A DNA stretch of 57,180 bases from Pseudomonadota bacterium (GCA_018241995.1 JAFECT010000017.1:1-57180); one strand, 5' to 3'; counted from the stretch's first letter, positions 41,147 through 49,637 are shown. The notes: generated from the letters alone by a model not told the origin. A program made the numbers and translations.

Positions 41147-41733
41147 GCGAGGCCCTCTACGACGCCCACGATGACCCCGCGTGTTATCCGGGCACGCGCG
41201 TCCTGAGGAATATCCCCGGCTTGCGCGAGCCCGAGGACCTGGAGCAATACGAGGCGATGAGCTTCGCCTTGCGGGCGTTGCAGCCCCTACCCGCGGGCCG
41301 GTTCGGTCTCAGCCACTATCGAGCGATCCACCGACATCTGTTCGGTGACGTCTATCGCTGGGCCGGCCGGTTTCGCACCGTGAGGATCAGCAAACCCGGT
41401 GCGGCCTTCTGTTTTCCTGAGCATATCGATGCGCAGATGCGGGAACTGTTCGAACGCCTGCGCCGCGGCAACCGGTTGCGTGGGCTGGACCGTGAAGCCT
41501 TCGCCGCCGAAGCTGCCGCCTTCCTCGCCTGGTTGAACCACATCCATCCCTTCCGCGAAGGCAATGGACGCACCCAGATGACGTTTATGGCGGCCCTTGC
41601 AGCCCAAGCGGGTCATCCGCTCAACCTGGAAGTTCTGGAGGAGGCTCGGTTCCTCGACGCCATGATCCAAAGCTTTCACGGCGACGAGGCGCCGCTGCGG
41701 GGGCAGCTTCTGGCGTTGATCGATCACGGCTGA
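41143..41733 (+). CDS. Fic-domain AMP transferase (toxin-like)
   Basis: About 196 residues. The Fic core HPFREGNGRTQ (His135 onward; consensus HPFxxGNGR) is intact, so AMP transfer to a target hydroxyl is likely. The beta-flap region RTVRISKPGAAFCFPEHI and helix FGDVYRWAGRFR are standard. Conserved N-terminal sequence (YDAHDDPACYPGTRVLRNIP) begins before any ATG, GTG or TTG in this frame; the closest possible initiator is CTG at 41143, in a CTGA overlap with the antitoxin stop. A TTG at 41221 would cut off that conserved part. Together with the small upstream gene it forms a Fic toxin-antitoxin pair. Confidence 0.85.
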   Translation: MSEALYDAHDDPACYPGTRVLRNIPGLREPEDLEQYEAMSFALRALQPLPAGRFGLSHYRAIHRHLFGDVYRWAGRFRTVRISKPGAAFCFPEHIDAQMRELFERLRRGNRLRGLDREAFAAEAAAFLAWLNHIHPFREGNGRTQMTFMAALAAQAGHPLNLEVLEEARFLDAMIQSFHGDEAPLRGQLLALIDHG

Positions 41734-41805
41734 CTTTCTGGCGGCCGAGAGGCGCGCATCCCCGCGGACAGAAGATGGCGATGACCGTAAGCCCACACCC
41801 CCGTT

Positions 41806-42225
41806 TCACGCCTGGGCCGCCCGCGTCTTCGCCAGCCGCGCCGCCTTGCGGCCGTGCAGCGGTTCCGGCGCCGCCAGCTCGGTGAAGGGGCGCACGCCTT
41901 GGGGTTCGGCGCCGGGGATGTGGGTCAGGCCGCGGATGTCGCGCCAGTAGGCTTCGGCCACGTCGGCGTCCACGTCCTCGGGCTGGGTGACGCGGCCGTA
42001 GAGGCCGTCGGCGCCGTCCCTGCGCGGGCCGGAGATCCAGAACCAGGCGCCGGTCTCGAGCTCGAACCAGTTGGCCTTGAAGCCGTGGCCCTTCAGGCTC
42101 TGAAAGCTGCGTCCGGCATAGGTCAGGGTGCGGCCGGTCTTGGAATAGATCACCCGCCCGATGCGCGCGGCCCCGACCAAGCCGCCCGACTTGTCCTCGA
42201 TGTACATGATGCGCGTGCGGGCCAT
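41806..42225 (-). CDS. Conserved hypothetical protein (family sometimes mislabelled DXP synthase)
   Basis: 139 residues. MYIEDKSGGL, ARIGRVIYSKTGRTLTYAGR, SFQSLKGHGFKANWFELETG and WISGPRRDGADGLYG form a compact beta-rich domain that recurs widely in bacteria. From memory, close relatives carry the label 1-deoxy-D-xylulose-5-phosphate synthase in databases; that is a mistake since the real enzyme is over 600 residues. Function unknown. The start chosen is MARTRIMYIED; a longer frame adds 20 residues without family similarity. Confidence 0.75.
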   Translation of the reverse strand: MARTRIMYIEDKSGGLVGAARIGRVIYSKTGRTLTYAGRSFQSLKGHGFKANWFELETGAWFWISGPRRDGADGLYGRVTQPEDVDADVAEAYWRDIRGLTHIPGAEPQGVRPFTELAAPEPLHGRKAARLAKTRAAQA

Positions 42226-42335
42226 GCGGCCAAGCTGGGGCGCGGCCCCGGCCGGCGCAAGGTCGATGCCCCACGCCCGCCGCAATCCGGGCGAAGCGTC
42301 GGGCGTTATGGGCGCTCGGCTTTAGGAGCTTCGCG

Positions 42336-42836
42336 ATGATCGGACGGCTGGTCGTGGGCGGTTTGCTGGCGGCGGCGGGGGTGGCTGCGGCCACGGTGGG
42401 GGCTGAGGCTGCGCCGCCCGGAGCCGGGCCGGTCAGCTGCCTGGCCGTGGCGCGCCAGGTCCACGCCGAGGGGCCGCGCGCGGCCGTGGCCCGGCTGTCG
42501 GCCGAGCATCGCTGGGACGGCCTGCTCGACCGCATCGAGGCGGGGGAGGGCGCCTGCGTGCGCCTGGCCCCGGCGCTGAAGCCCGGAACCGACGCGGCGA
42601 CCAGCGAGGGCCTGCGCCTGGCGCTCGGCCGCGCGCTGCAGACCGCCCCGGCCGAGGTGCTGCGCCTGGGCGACCAGGCCTTCCCCCTGGCCGAGGTCTG
42701 CCGCGACAACGCCATCGAGCCCAGCCGCGCCGAAAGCCGCCGCTTCAAGGCCCGCGCCACGGCCGCCCTGAAACAGGTCCGCGCCCCGGCCCTGGTCGCC
42801 CGCCGCGACGCCTGCCTGCGCGCGCTCGGCGGGTAG
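42336..42836 (+). CDS. Hypothetical exported protein
   Basis: 166 residues with a signal peptide (GRLVVGGLLAAAGVAAATVG, cleavage after AEA). The mature chain is alpha-helical, Ala/Arg-rich, with four Cys (SCLAV, ACVRL, VCRDN, ACLRA) that could form two periplasmic disulfides. Unrecognised. AGGAG precedes the ATG at 7 nt. Confidence 0.65.
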   Translation: MIGRLVVGGLLAAAGVAAATVGAEAAPPGAGPVSCLAVARQVHAEGPRAAVARLSAEHRWDGLLDRIEAGEGACVRLAPALKPGTDAATSEGLRLALGRALQTAPAEVLRLGDQAFPLAEVCRDNAIEPSRAESRRFKARATAALKQVRAPALVARRDACLRALGG

Positions 42837-42909
42837 GGACTTTTGCACTTCTCCCGTTTCACGGGAGAGGTGGGTTTCCGCATGGCCGCCGCTGCGCCCG
42901 CAATTCGCC

Positions 42910-42944
42910 TTGACGCGATGAAATTTTATTGCAAAATAATAAAA
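42910..42944 (+). promoter_or_regulatory. AT-rich promoter and dyad of the DUF2975/YozG pair
   Basis: TTGACG at 42910 is followed by TTTTATT (42924-42930) and AATAAAA (42938-42944), a 7-bp inverted repeat around GCAAAAT that overlaps the expected -10 region. Its AT content contrasts sharply with the surroundings; a likely operator for the HTH protein encoded two genes downstream. Confidence 0.55.
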
Positions 42945-42973
42945 CATTATCGGAATGCTTGAGGGAGATGAGC

Positions 42974-43540
42974 ATGGACGCCGCCTCGACCATCGATACC
43001 GGGCGTGAGCAACGCATCAGCGCCCTGTGCGCCACGGGCTGCGTGCTGGTGGCCGCGGGGGCGCCGCTGGCGGTCGCCGGGCTGTGGGCCTTCGGCTCGT
43101 GGGAGCTTCTGGCCCTGTTCAGACTGATCCCGCCCGACATCCTGCCCGACATGCAGATGGGCGGCGCGGTGCAGCCGTGGCAGCGGGCGATCGGGGGCGC
43201 GATCTGCCTGGTTCCGGCCCTGATGCTCAGCTGCGCGTTGCTCCGGGTGCGCTGGACGCTGAACGCCTTCGTGCGCGGCGACTTCTTCGGGGCCGAGGCG
43301 GTCAGGGGCCTGCGCGACTACGCGGCGCTGGCGCTGTGGGCGGCCGTCGCCGGCCTGGTCAGCGTGCCGGTGCTGTCGCTGGTCATCTCCCAGACCAATC
43401 CACCTGGGCACAAGGAGCTGAGCCTCGACCTCGGCGGCGCGCAGATGCTCGGCGTTCTGGGCGCGGGCATACTGTGGGTGATCGCCTCGGCCATGGCGCG
43501 GGCGCAGACGCTCGCCCGCGAGAACGAGCAGTTCGTCTGA
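42974..43540 (+). CDS. DUF2975-type membrane protein
   Basis: 188 residues with four membrane helices (about 20-45, 68-90, 115-138, 155-178). The layout and the FVRGDFFGAEAVRGLRDYAAL loop after helix 2 match DUF2975 proteins, which are typically encoded with a short Xre-like regulator, as here. GAGGGAG lies 6 nt before the chosen ATG; another ATG two codons upstream is too close to it. The stop overlaps the next start (TGATG). Function unknown; sensing or binding a small hydrophobic ligand is only a guess. Confidence 0.78.
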   Translation: MDAASTIDTGREQRISALCATGCVLVAAGAPLAVAGLWAFGSWELLALFRLIPPDILPDMQMGGAVQPWQRAIGGAICLVPALMLSCALLRVRWTLNAFVRGDFFGAEAVRGLRDYAALALWAAVAGLVSVPVLSLVISQTNPPGHKELSLDLGGAQMLGVLGAGILWVIASAMARAQTLARENEQFV

Positions 43541-43779
43541 TGGCCATCGTCGTCACCCTCGACATCATGCTGGCCACGCGCAAGGTGAAGTCGCGCGAGC
43601 TGGCCCAGTTCGTGGGCATCACCGAGGCCAACCTGTCGCTGCTGAAACAGGGCAAGATCAAGGGCGTGCGCCTGGAGACGCTCGACCGCATCTGCGAGTA
43701 CCTGGACTGCGAGCCGGGCGACATCCTGAAGCGGGTGAAGGCGATCGGGGCTGTGGAGAGCCGGGGGGCGGGAGGCTAG
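43540..43779 (+). CDS. YozG-like helix-turn-helix (Cro/CI-type) regulator
   Basis: 79 residues: LDIMLATRKVKSRELAQFVG, then ITEANLSLLKQGKIKGVRLETLDRICEYLDCEPGDIL. This is the minimal Xre/YozG DNA-binding domain. Translationally coupled to the DUF2975 gene by TGATG, a pairing seen in many genomes. Likely autoregulates through the AT-rich dyad upstream of the pair. No other domain is present. Confidence 0.88.
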   Translation: MAIVVTLDIMLATRKVKSRELAQFVGITEANLSLLKQGKIKGVRLETLDRICEYLDCEPGDILKRVKAIGAVESRGAGG

Positions 43780-43800
43780 GCCCGGAGCCGGCGCCCCTCG

Positions 43801-44691
43801 TTACGACGCCCCGCACACGTCCCGCACGCAGGCGCGCAGCCAGCGGTGGGCGGGGTCGGCGTCGAGCCTGGGGTGCCAGAGCATCGACACCGTGAAGGGC
43901 TCGGCCGGGGTCGGCAGGGGGAAGCTGAACATGCCCGCGCGCAGGCCGGCGGTGTGGCGCTCCGGGACCGTCGCCACCAGGTCCGACAGCCTGGCCAGGG
44001 CCAGGGCGGCGGAGAAGCCGCCGACGACGGCGGCGACGTCGCGCTGCAGGTCGGGCGGCAGGAAGGGCTGGTCAACGGCGTCGGCCGCCGCGCCGCGTGA
44101 CACCGCCACGTGGCGCGCCGTGGCGTAGCGGGCGGCGGTCATCGCGCCCCGGCTCAGCGGGTGATCCGCCCGCGCCGCGCCGATCAGCCGGTCGCGGAAC
44201 AGGGCCTGGGCGCGCACCTCGGGCCCGGTCGAGCCCTCCACGATGCCGGTTTCCAGGTCCACCCGCCCGTCGCGCAGCGGCGTGCTGTCCTTGTCGGCCT
44301 TCTGCAGGAAGTGCAGGCGCACGCCCGGCGCGTCGCGGCCGGTCCGCTCCAGCAGGGCGGGGCCGAAGCTCTCCACGAAGCCGTCGCTGGACCTCAGGGT
44401 GAAGGTCCGCGCCAGGCGCGCCGGGTCGATGGCCTCCTCCGGCCGCAGCACCGCCTCGGCCTCGCGCACCAGCCGCGCCGCCTGGTCGCGCAGGGCCAGG
44501 GCGCGTGGGGTGGGGACCAGGCCCCGGCCGGCGCGGACCAGCAGCGGGTCGCCCAGGGTGTCGCGCAGCCGGGCCAGGGCGCGGCTCATCGCCGAGGGGC
44601 TGAGGCGCAGCCGCCGGGCCGCGCGCGCCACGCCGCCCTCGCTCAGCAGCACATCGAGGGTCACGAGCTGGTTCAGGTCGGGTCGGGCCAT
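43801..44691 (-). CDS. LysR-family transcriptional regulator
   Basis: 296 residues. N-terminal HTH: LNQLVTLDVLLSEGGVARAARRLRLSPSAMSRALARLRDTLGD, then PTPRALAL and the effector-binding domain (FTLRSSDGFVESFGPALLER ...). Divergent from the cupin/MFS pair, which it probably controls. No ribosome binding site precedes the ATG, and the promoter box places +1 at the ATG, suggesting a leaderless mRNA. Confidence 0.92.
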   Translation of the reverse strand: MARPDLNQLVTLDVLLSEGGVARAARRLRLSPSAMSRALARLRDTLGDPLLVRAGRGLVPTPRALALRDQAARLVREAEAVLRPEEAIDPARLARTFTLRSSDGFVESFGPALLERTGRDAPGVRLHFLQKADKDSTPLRDGRVDLETGIVEGSTGPEVRAQALFRDRLIGAARADHPLSRGAMTAARYATARHVAVSRGAAADAVDQPFLPPDLQRDVAAVVGGFSAALALARLSDLVATVPERHTAGLRAGMFSFPLPTPAEPFTVSMLWHPRLDADPAHRWLRACVRDVCGAS

Positions 44692-44695
44692 GGCC

Positions 44696-44705
44696 GGAGC
44701 CTAGC
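44696..44705 (-). promoter_or_regulatory. Promoter of the LysR gene (leaderless)
   Basis: Minus strand CTGACGC, about 10-11 bp spacer, GCTAGGCTCC, with the -10 box ending 4 nt before the ATG. Spacing fits the Caulobacter consensus TTGACGS-N10-14-GCTANAWC. Confidence 0.45.
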
Positions 44706-44740
44706 ACATGACATGGCGTCAGACGCACGATTGAAGTGCA

Positions 44741-44753
44741 AATGCTGCGCATT
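44741..44753. promoter_or_regulatory. Candidate LysR operator in the divergent gap
   Basis: AATGC-TGC-GCATT is a perfect 5-bp dyad in the 120-bp divergent region. LysR proteins bind short dyads near the start of the divergent target. Confidence 0.35.
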
Positions 44754-44812
44754 CCGCCACATCACCCCGCCGCCTAGCTTCGCCCCGGATCATGAAGCGA
44801 AGGAGACGAGCC

Positions 44813-45358
44813 ATGGCGCAGAGCGCGCTCGAGACGTTCATCGACACCACCCGCGCGGCCTGGGGGCCGCTGACCACCGAACTGGTCGAACGCTGCAGCG
44901 GCGCGATGGAGCGTCTGGCCGGGACCCCGCCGAGGGAGCCGTGGCTGGCCGCCCTGGGCGAGGCCGCGTCGCCGAGCACGGAACTGCATCGCGACCCGGA
45001 CCACGGCTTCATGCTGCTGGCCCACACCGAGCACGCCGGCCTCTACCGGCCGCCCCACGATCACGGCGCCAGCTGGGTGATCTATGCGGTGCTGGCGGGC
45101 GAGATCGAGATGCGCACCTACGGCCGGATCGAGGACGCCGCGGGCCGCGTGCGCCTGGTGCGGCGCGGGGCGACCGTGCTGCGGCCGGGGCGGGCGGAGG
45201 TCTATCTGCCGGGCGACATCCATGACACCCGCTGCCTGAGCGCCTCGGCGCTGCTGCTGCGCTTCACCGAGCGCGACCTGAAGCTGGAGACGCGGCTGGA
45301 GGATCGGGTCACCCGCTATGTCGAGCATGACGGCGTGTGGACCACGCCCGCGCCATGA
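44813..45358 (+). CDS. Cupin protein, cysteine-dioxygenase-like
   Basis: 181 residues. The beta-barrel metal site is suggested by PPHDHGASWVIYAVLAGEIE (two His) and a later DIHDTRCL His. Layout resembles cysteine or 3-mercaptopropionate dioxygenase-like cupins that act on small thiols, but identity is too low to name the substrate. GAAGGAGACGAGCC precedes the ATG; a start 7 codons upstream has no such site. Its stop overlaps the start of the MFS gene, so the two are one unit divergent from the LysR gene. Confidence 0.72.
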   Translation: MAQSALETFIDTTRAAWGPLTTELVERCSGAMERLAGTPPREPWLAALGEAASPSTELHRDPDHGFMLLAHTEHAGLYRPPHDHGASWVIYAVLAGEIEMRTYGRIEDAAGRVRLVRRGATVLRPGRAEVYLPGDIHDTRCLSASALLLRFTERDLKLETRLEDRVTRYVEHDGVWTTPAP

Positions 45359-46725
45359 CGAGCGCGCCGGCGCTTCGGCTGGAGCAGGACGGGCAGCCGC
45401 TCCGCCGCGCGGCGATCTTCGCGGTCCTGGCCTCCATGGCCCTGGTCGTGCTGGACGCCGGGGTGGCCAATGTCGCCCTGCCGACGATCGCGCGGACGCT
45501 GAGGGTCGCGCCGGGCGCGGCGATCCTGGTGGTCAGCGCCTATCAGACGGCGCTGGTCATGGCCTTGCTGCCGTGCGGGGCGCTGGGCGAGCGGTTCGGC
45601 TATCGCCGCGTGTTCGCGGGCGGGGCCGCGCTGTTCACCCTGGCTTCGGCGCTCTGCGCCCTGGCGCCGACCCTGGCCTGGCTTGCGGCGGCGCGGTTCG
45701 CCCAGGGCCTGGGGGGCGCCGCGATCATGGCGCTTGGGGTGGCGCTGCTGCGGTTCTCGGTTCCGGCCGGCCGGTTCGGCGCGGCGATCGGCTGGAACGC
45801 CCTGACCGTGGCCCTGTGCGCGGCGGCGGGGCCGAGCCTCGGCGCGCTGATCCTGACCGGCGCGGGCTGGCCCTGGCTGTTCGCGGCGAACCTGCCGCTG
45901 GGCGCGCTGGTCCTGGTCGCGACCCGAGCCCTGCCCGCCGGGCCGCGCGGCGTGGGCGGCCTCGACGTGGTCAGCGCGGTCCTGAACGCGGCGATGTTCG
46001 GGGCGCTGGTGGCGGGAGCCGAGCTGGCGCCGCGCACGCCGGCCGGGGCCGCGGCCCTGCTGGGCGTGGCTGCGATCGCCCTGGCGGCCCTGATCCGGCG
46101 CGAGGCGCCCCGGCGCGCCCCGCTGATCCCGATCGACCTGTTGCGCATCGACGCCTTCCGCATCTCGGTGATCGCCTCGGTCTGCTGTTTCGCTGGCCAG
46201 ACGGCGGGGCTGGCGGCGCTGCCCTTCCGCCTGCAGCACGGGCTGGGCCTTACGCCGCTGACGACCGGGCTGTGCATGACCGCCTGGCCCCTGAGCGTCG
46301 CGGCCAGCGCCGGCGTTGTCGCCCGTGTGGCCGATCGGGCGCCGGGCGCCTGGCTGTGCGCGGGCGGGGCGGGCCTGCTGTGCGTGGGCCTGACGGGCTT
46401 GGCCCTGTGGCCGGCGACGATGGGAGCGCCGGGCATGACCGGCCTCATGGCGCTGTGCGGCCTGGGCTTCGGCCTGTTCCAGACCCCGAACAACCGCGCC
46501 ATGTTCCTCTCCGCCCCGCCCGAGCGCAGCGGCGCGGCCGGCGCGCTGCAGGGCACGGCGCGGCTGACCGGCCAGACGGCCGGCGCGGTGATCCTGACCC
46601 TGCTGTTCGCCACGATCGGGTCCGAGGCGGCGCCGAGGACGGCCTTCGGCCTGGGCGCCGTGCTTGCCCTGGCGGCGAGCGTGGTCAGCGCCTTGCGCGC
46701 GCCGCGGGCGCTCACCTCTCCTTAA
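45355..46725 (+). CDS. MFS transporter, DHA2 (EmrB/QacA-like) drug-resistance type
   Basis: 456 residues of hydrophobic helices. VVLDAGVANVALPTIARTL in helix 1 is the DHA2 motif (LDxTxVNVALP form), and LGERFGYRRVFAGG is MFS motif A between helices 2 and 3. GLGFGLFQTPNNRAMFLSAP is the late-helix signature of the family. Proton-coupled efflux of organic compounds is expected. ATGA overlap with the cupin gene suggests export of a product or substrate of that enzyme. Confidence 0.9.
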   Translation: MTSAPALRLEQDGQPLRRAAIFAVLASMALVVLDAGVANVALPTIARTLRVAPGAAILVVSAYQTALVMALLPCGALGERFGYRRVFAGGAALFTLASALCALAPTLAWLAAARFAQGLGGAAIMALGVALLRFSVPAGRFGAAIGWNALTVALCAAAGPSLGALILTGAGWPWLFAANLPLGALVLVATRALPAGPRGVGGLDVVSAVLNAAMFGALVAGAELAPRTPAGAAALLGVAAIALAALIRREAPRRAPLIPIDLLRIDAFRISVIASVCCFAGQTAGLAALPFRLQHGLGLTPLTTGLCMTAWPLSVAASAGVVARVADRAPGAWLCAGGAGLLCVGLTGLALWPATMGAPGMTGLMALCGLGFGLFQTPNNRAMFLSAPPERSGAAGALQGTARLTGQTAGAVILTLLFATIGSEAAPRTAFGLGAVLALAASVVSALRAPRALTSP

Positions 46726-46778
46726 GTCCCGCCGGTCACCCTGCGTCCCGCATCGCTGAGCAGAAGGCTTCGAGCGGG

Positions 46779-47624
46779 ATGAGCATTTCCTCCGTGGCGC
46801 CGGGACCCGACGCCTTTGATCCGCTGCGCGACATCCGCAGCCTGGCCGCGCGCAATCCGGCCCCGCCGCCGACGCCGGGGCAGGCGGCGGCGACCATCCA
46901 GGCGCTGAGCAAGGCCGAGGTGGCCAAGGACGCGGCCCAGGCGCGCGCCAACCCGATGTTCCAGGCGCAGGACAGCCGCAAGACCCAGGCGCGGGCGAAG
47001 CTGCAGCAGATCCGCGAGTGGCTGAAGATCGTGAAGAAGCTCTACGCCCAGAACCCCAAGGGCATGGCCCAGGCCGTGGCCCAGGTGGTCAAGGACCTGA
47101 AGGCGGCGCTGAAGGAATACGCCGACGCGGGCGGGCGCGAGATGGGCATGAGCGACGAGGCCGTGACCGCGACCCTGGCCCCGGCGGCCAAGCCCGAGGA
47201 CGCGGAGAAGGCTCGGAACGCCCAGACGGCGGACGCCCATACGGCAGACGGCAAGACGGGCGAGGTCGATGCGGACCAGCCCAAGCCCGAAGACGCCGCG
47301 ACGGGCGACCAGGCCGCGCCCGCCCGCGCCCCCGCCGACGCCGCGAACCTCTACGGCGCGGTGAGCGACGCGGTGCGCAAGGTCATCGGCGAGGACGGGC
47401 TGGAGTTCCTGAAAGAGGTGCGCGAGATGGCCCAGGACGTGAAGGACCTGCTGGCCTCCGCCAGGATCCAGGCCGCCGCCCACCGCCGCGACAAGTCGAC
47501 CGACAAGGCGTTCGAGGACGCCGACAAGGCCTTCAAGGACCTCGACGACGCCATGCACGACACCGAGCGCGACATCCGCCAGGCCGCGCCGGACGTGGGC
47601 ATGCGGCTGTCGGTGACGGGGTAG
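46779..47624 (+). CDS. Hypothetical alanine-rich helical protein
   Basis: 281 residues, no signal peptide, unrecognised. Predicted almost entirely helical: RAKLQQIREWLKIVKKLYAQ and AQVVKDLKAALKEYADAG form a first helical block (75-125). A disordered acidic linker (EDAEKARNAQTADAHTADGK ...) follows, then KVIGEDGLEFLKEVREMAQD and repeated FEDADKAFKDLDDAMHD at the C-terminus. It may be a flagellar or secretion-associated accessory protein by style, but nothing decisive. The start is supported by GAGCGGG only. Confidence 0.6.
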   Translation: MSISSVAPGPDAFDPLRDIRSLAARNPAPPPTPGQAAATIQALSKAEVAKDAAQARANPMFQAQDSRKTQARAKLQQIREWLKIVKKLYAQNPKGMAQAVAQVVKDLKAALKEYADAGGREMGMSDEAVTATLAPAAKPEDAEKARNAQTADAHTADGKTGEVDADQPKPEDAATGDQAAPARAPADAANLYGAVSDAVRKVIGEDGLEFLKEVREMAQDVKDLLASARIQAAAHRRDKSTDKAFEDADKAFKDLDDAMHDTERDIRQAAPDVGMRLSVTG

Positions 47625-47642
47625 GGGCGCCCCATCACGACC

Positions 47643-47809
47643 CGTCATCCTTGAGCCCGTCTGCGCGAGCAGACGGGATCGAGGACCCACTGGGCGCCGC
47701 CCGCGCCGCTGTTTTCTCTAGTCCTGCACTGCACCGACGTCTTCAAGGTTGCGCCTCGTGGGTCCTCGAAGCCCTGGGCGCTCCGCGACCTGACCTTCAA
47801 GGATGACGG
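47643..47809. repeat. Intergenic repeat, family D copy 2
   Basis: Ends CCGTCATCCTTGAGC and TTCAAGGATGACGG are terminal inverted repeats; inner GGATCGAGGACCCACTGGGCG pairs with the later TGGGTCCTCGAAGCCCTGGGCG. MITE-like, no coding capacity. Confidence 0.8.
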
Positions 47810-47868
47810 TCGAGGGCGAAGCGATCCAACCCGCCGCTCCGCACGTAGACTCTGCGGGGGAGCACATC

Positions 47869-49296
47869 ATGGCCAGACCTGATCGAGTCATCCTGTTCGG
47901 CTGCGCTGCGGCCTTGCTGGCGTTCGCGGGCGCCGCTGAGGCCGGCCCTCGACACGCGCCCAGCGCCGTCTCCATCCCCGCCTCTGCGCCCTGGAGGCCC
48001 GACGAGGCCGGCGCGCACTACGGCTTCACTTCGACCGTGCGCCGCGGGCCGCAAGGGGCGGTGGTTGCCCTGCGCTCGCCGGACGCCACGCCGCGCGAGG
48101 CCATCGGCCACGTGTCGCGCGACCTCGACGCCAAGCCCTGGCGCGGCAAGGCGGTGACCCTGACGGCGCGGGTGCGCCTGATCCGGGGCAGCTGGGCCGG
48201 GGTGGGGCTGCACGTGCGGGCGGCCGATCCGGCGCGCACCGGCTTCGATGCCGACAGCCACGGCGCGCCGGTCACGGCGGATGGCCGCTGGCGTACGGTG
48301 ACCCTGAACGCCCGCATCTCGGCCGACGCGACCAGGCTCAGCATCCGCCTGGCGGGGACAGGACCCATGGCGGCGGAGTTCCAGGCGGTGCGCCTGAGCG
48401 TCCGCGCGCCCGACACCCGGCCGATGTCGCCGGAGGCCGCCGCCTATCTGCAGACCGCGCTCGACTTCATCCATGAGAACCACGTCAACGCCGTCCACAA
48501 CCCCGACTGGCCGCGCCTCGTCGCCCAGGCGCGGGCCGATGCGGCGGGCGCGCGCACGCCGGGCGAGACGCACGGCGCGATCTCGGCCCTGCTGGGCGAC
48601 CTGAAGGAGCACCACGCCTCCTTCGCCCCGCCCGCCTTCCTGAGGGCCATGAGCGCGCAGAACACCGACCCCAAGGTCGAGCTGGCCGACGGCCGCTTCG
48701 GGGTGGTGACCCTGACCTCGGTCGACATCGGCACGCCCGAGGACGAGGCCTTCGCCCGTCGCTATGTGGAGCAGGTGCGCGGCGGTCTGCACCGGCTGGA
48801 CGCCAAGCCCCTGTGCGGCTGGATCGTGGATTTGCGCGGCGACTATGGCGGCTCGACCCAGGTGATGGCGGACGCGGTCGAGGGCCTGGCCCTGTTCTCG
48901 CGCGCCGACTGGCCCGACGAGTATCCCGACCCCTCCGAACTGCCGCCCGAGCTGCGCTGGATCTTTACCCAGCCGGAGGATCATCTGACCCAGGGCGCGC
49001 GCCCGGTGGCGGTGCTGATCGGCCCGCGCACGGCCAGCGCTGGGGAGGACGTGGCCCTGCGCTTCGTCGGCCGCGACGCCGCCCGCAGCTTCGGCGCGCC
49101 GACCGCGGGCTTCGTGTCCGGCAACGCCTGGAAGCGGATGAGCGACGGCGCGGGCCTGGCCGTGCCGGTCTCCTACATGCACGACCGCAAGGGCCGGCCC
49201 CAACGCGACAGCATCCAGCCCGACGAGCCGGCGACGGACGCCATGGCGGCGGCCGAGCGGTGGCTGGAAGGGCAGTGCGCGGACCGGGCGCACTGA
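47869..49296 (+). CDS. Exported S41-family (C-terminal processing-type) peptidase
   Basis: 475 residues with a signal peptide (cleavage near GAAEA, about 24). Residues 30-190 form a beta-rich N-terminal domain (jelly-roll-like: GFTSTVRRGPQGAVVALRSP ... LTARVRLIRGSWAGVGLHVR). The S41 protease domain follows, with IVDLRGDYGGSTQVM (substrate-binding strand) and PRTASAGEDVALRFVG holding the nucleophile Ser390. PDZ is not evident. Periplasmic protein turnover or a specific processing role. GGGGGAG precedes the ATG. Confidence 0.85.
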   Translation: MARPDRVILFGCAAALLAFAGAAEAGPRHAPSAVSIPASAPWRPDEAGAHYGFTSTVRRGPQGAVVALRSPDATPREAIGHVSRDLDAKPWRGKAVTLTARVRLIRGSWAGVGLHVRAADPARTGFDADSHGAPVTADGRWRTVTLNARISADATRLSIRLAGTGPMAAEFQAVRLSVRAPDTRPMSPEAAAYLQTALDFIHENHVNAVHNPDWPRLVAQARADAAGARTPGETHGAISALLGDLKEHHASFAPPAFLRAMSAQNTDPKVELADGRFGVVTLTSVDIGTPEDEAFARRYVEQVRGGLHRLDAKPLCGWIVDLRGDYGGSTQVMADAVEGLALFSRADWPDEYPDPSELPPELRWIFTQPEDHLTQGARPVAVLIGPRTASAGEDVALRFVGRDAARSFGAPTAGFVSGNAWKRMSDGAGLAVPVSYMHDRKGRPQRDSIQPDEPATDAMAAAERWLEGQCADRAH

Positions 49297-49322
49297 GGCT
49301 CTTCCGATCCGTTGTGGGGCGC

Positions 49323-49637
49323 CTAGGAGGTCCTCCGCCGTCCGATACCCACCGACCGGCCGAGCAGCAGCACGCCCAGCAGGATGAACAGGGTCGGCAT
49401 CAGGGGCCATTTCAGGTCCACCAGCAGGGCCACGCCGCCGGCCAGGACCATCACCCCGCAGGCGAGCCAGAAGCCCTGGGCCGTTCCGTGCATGCGCCAG
49501 CGGACCAGCTCGGAGCCCAGGATCAGGGCGCCGACCCCGATCAGGGCCCAGCCCCACGGGATGCCGGCCAGCATCACCACCCCGACCCAGATGAAGAACC
49601 CGGCCCACGCAACGGAATCGATCTTCGTCCTGGTCAT
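49323..49637 (-). CDS. Small hypothetical four-helix membrane protein
   Basis: 104 residues with four tightly packed hydrophobic segments (10-26, 28-44, 56-74, 78-93) separated by WRMHGTAQ and DLKWP, ending GIGRRRTS. Resembles the N-terminal membrane part of LiaF-like/DUF5668 proteins that modulate envelope stress, without their C-terminal domain. Convergent with the S41 peptidase gene. Confidence 0.65.
   Translation of the reverse strand: MTRTKIDSVAWAGFFIWVGVVMLAGIPWGWALIGVGALILGSELVRWRMHGTAQGFWLACGVMVLAGGVALLVDLKWPLMPTLFILLGVLLLGRSVGIGRRRTS

Noticed and set aside
41221..41733. Fic protein starting at the TTG at 41221
   Set aside because: Would remove family-conserved N-terminal residues that are encoded just upstream in the same frame.
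41806..42225. 1-deoxy-D-xylulose-5-phosphate synthase
   Set aside because: A likely database label for this family, but the protein is far too short and has no thiamine-diphosphate motif.
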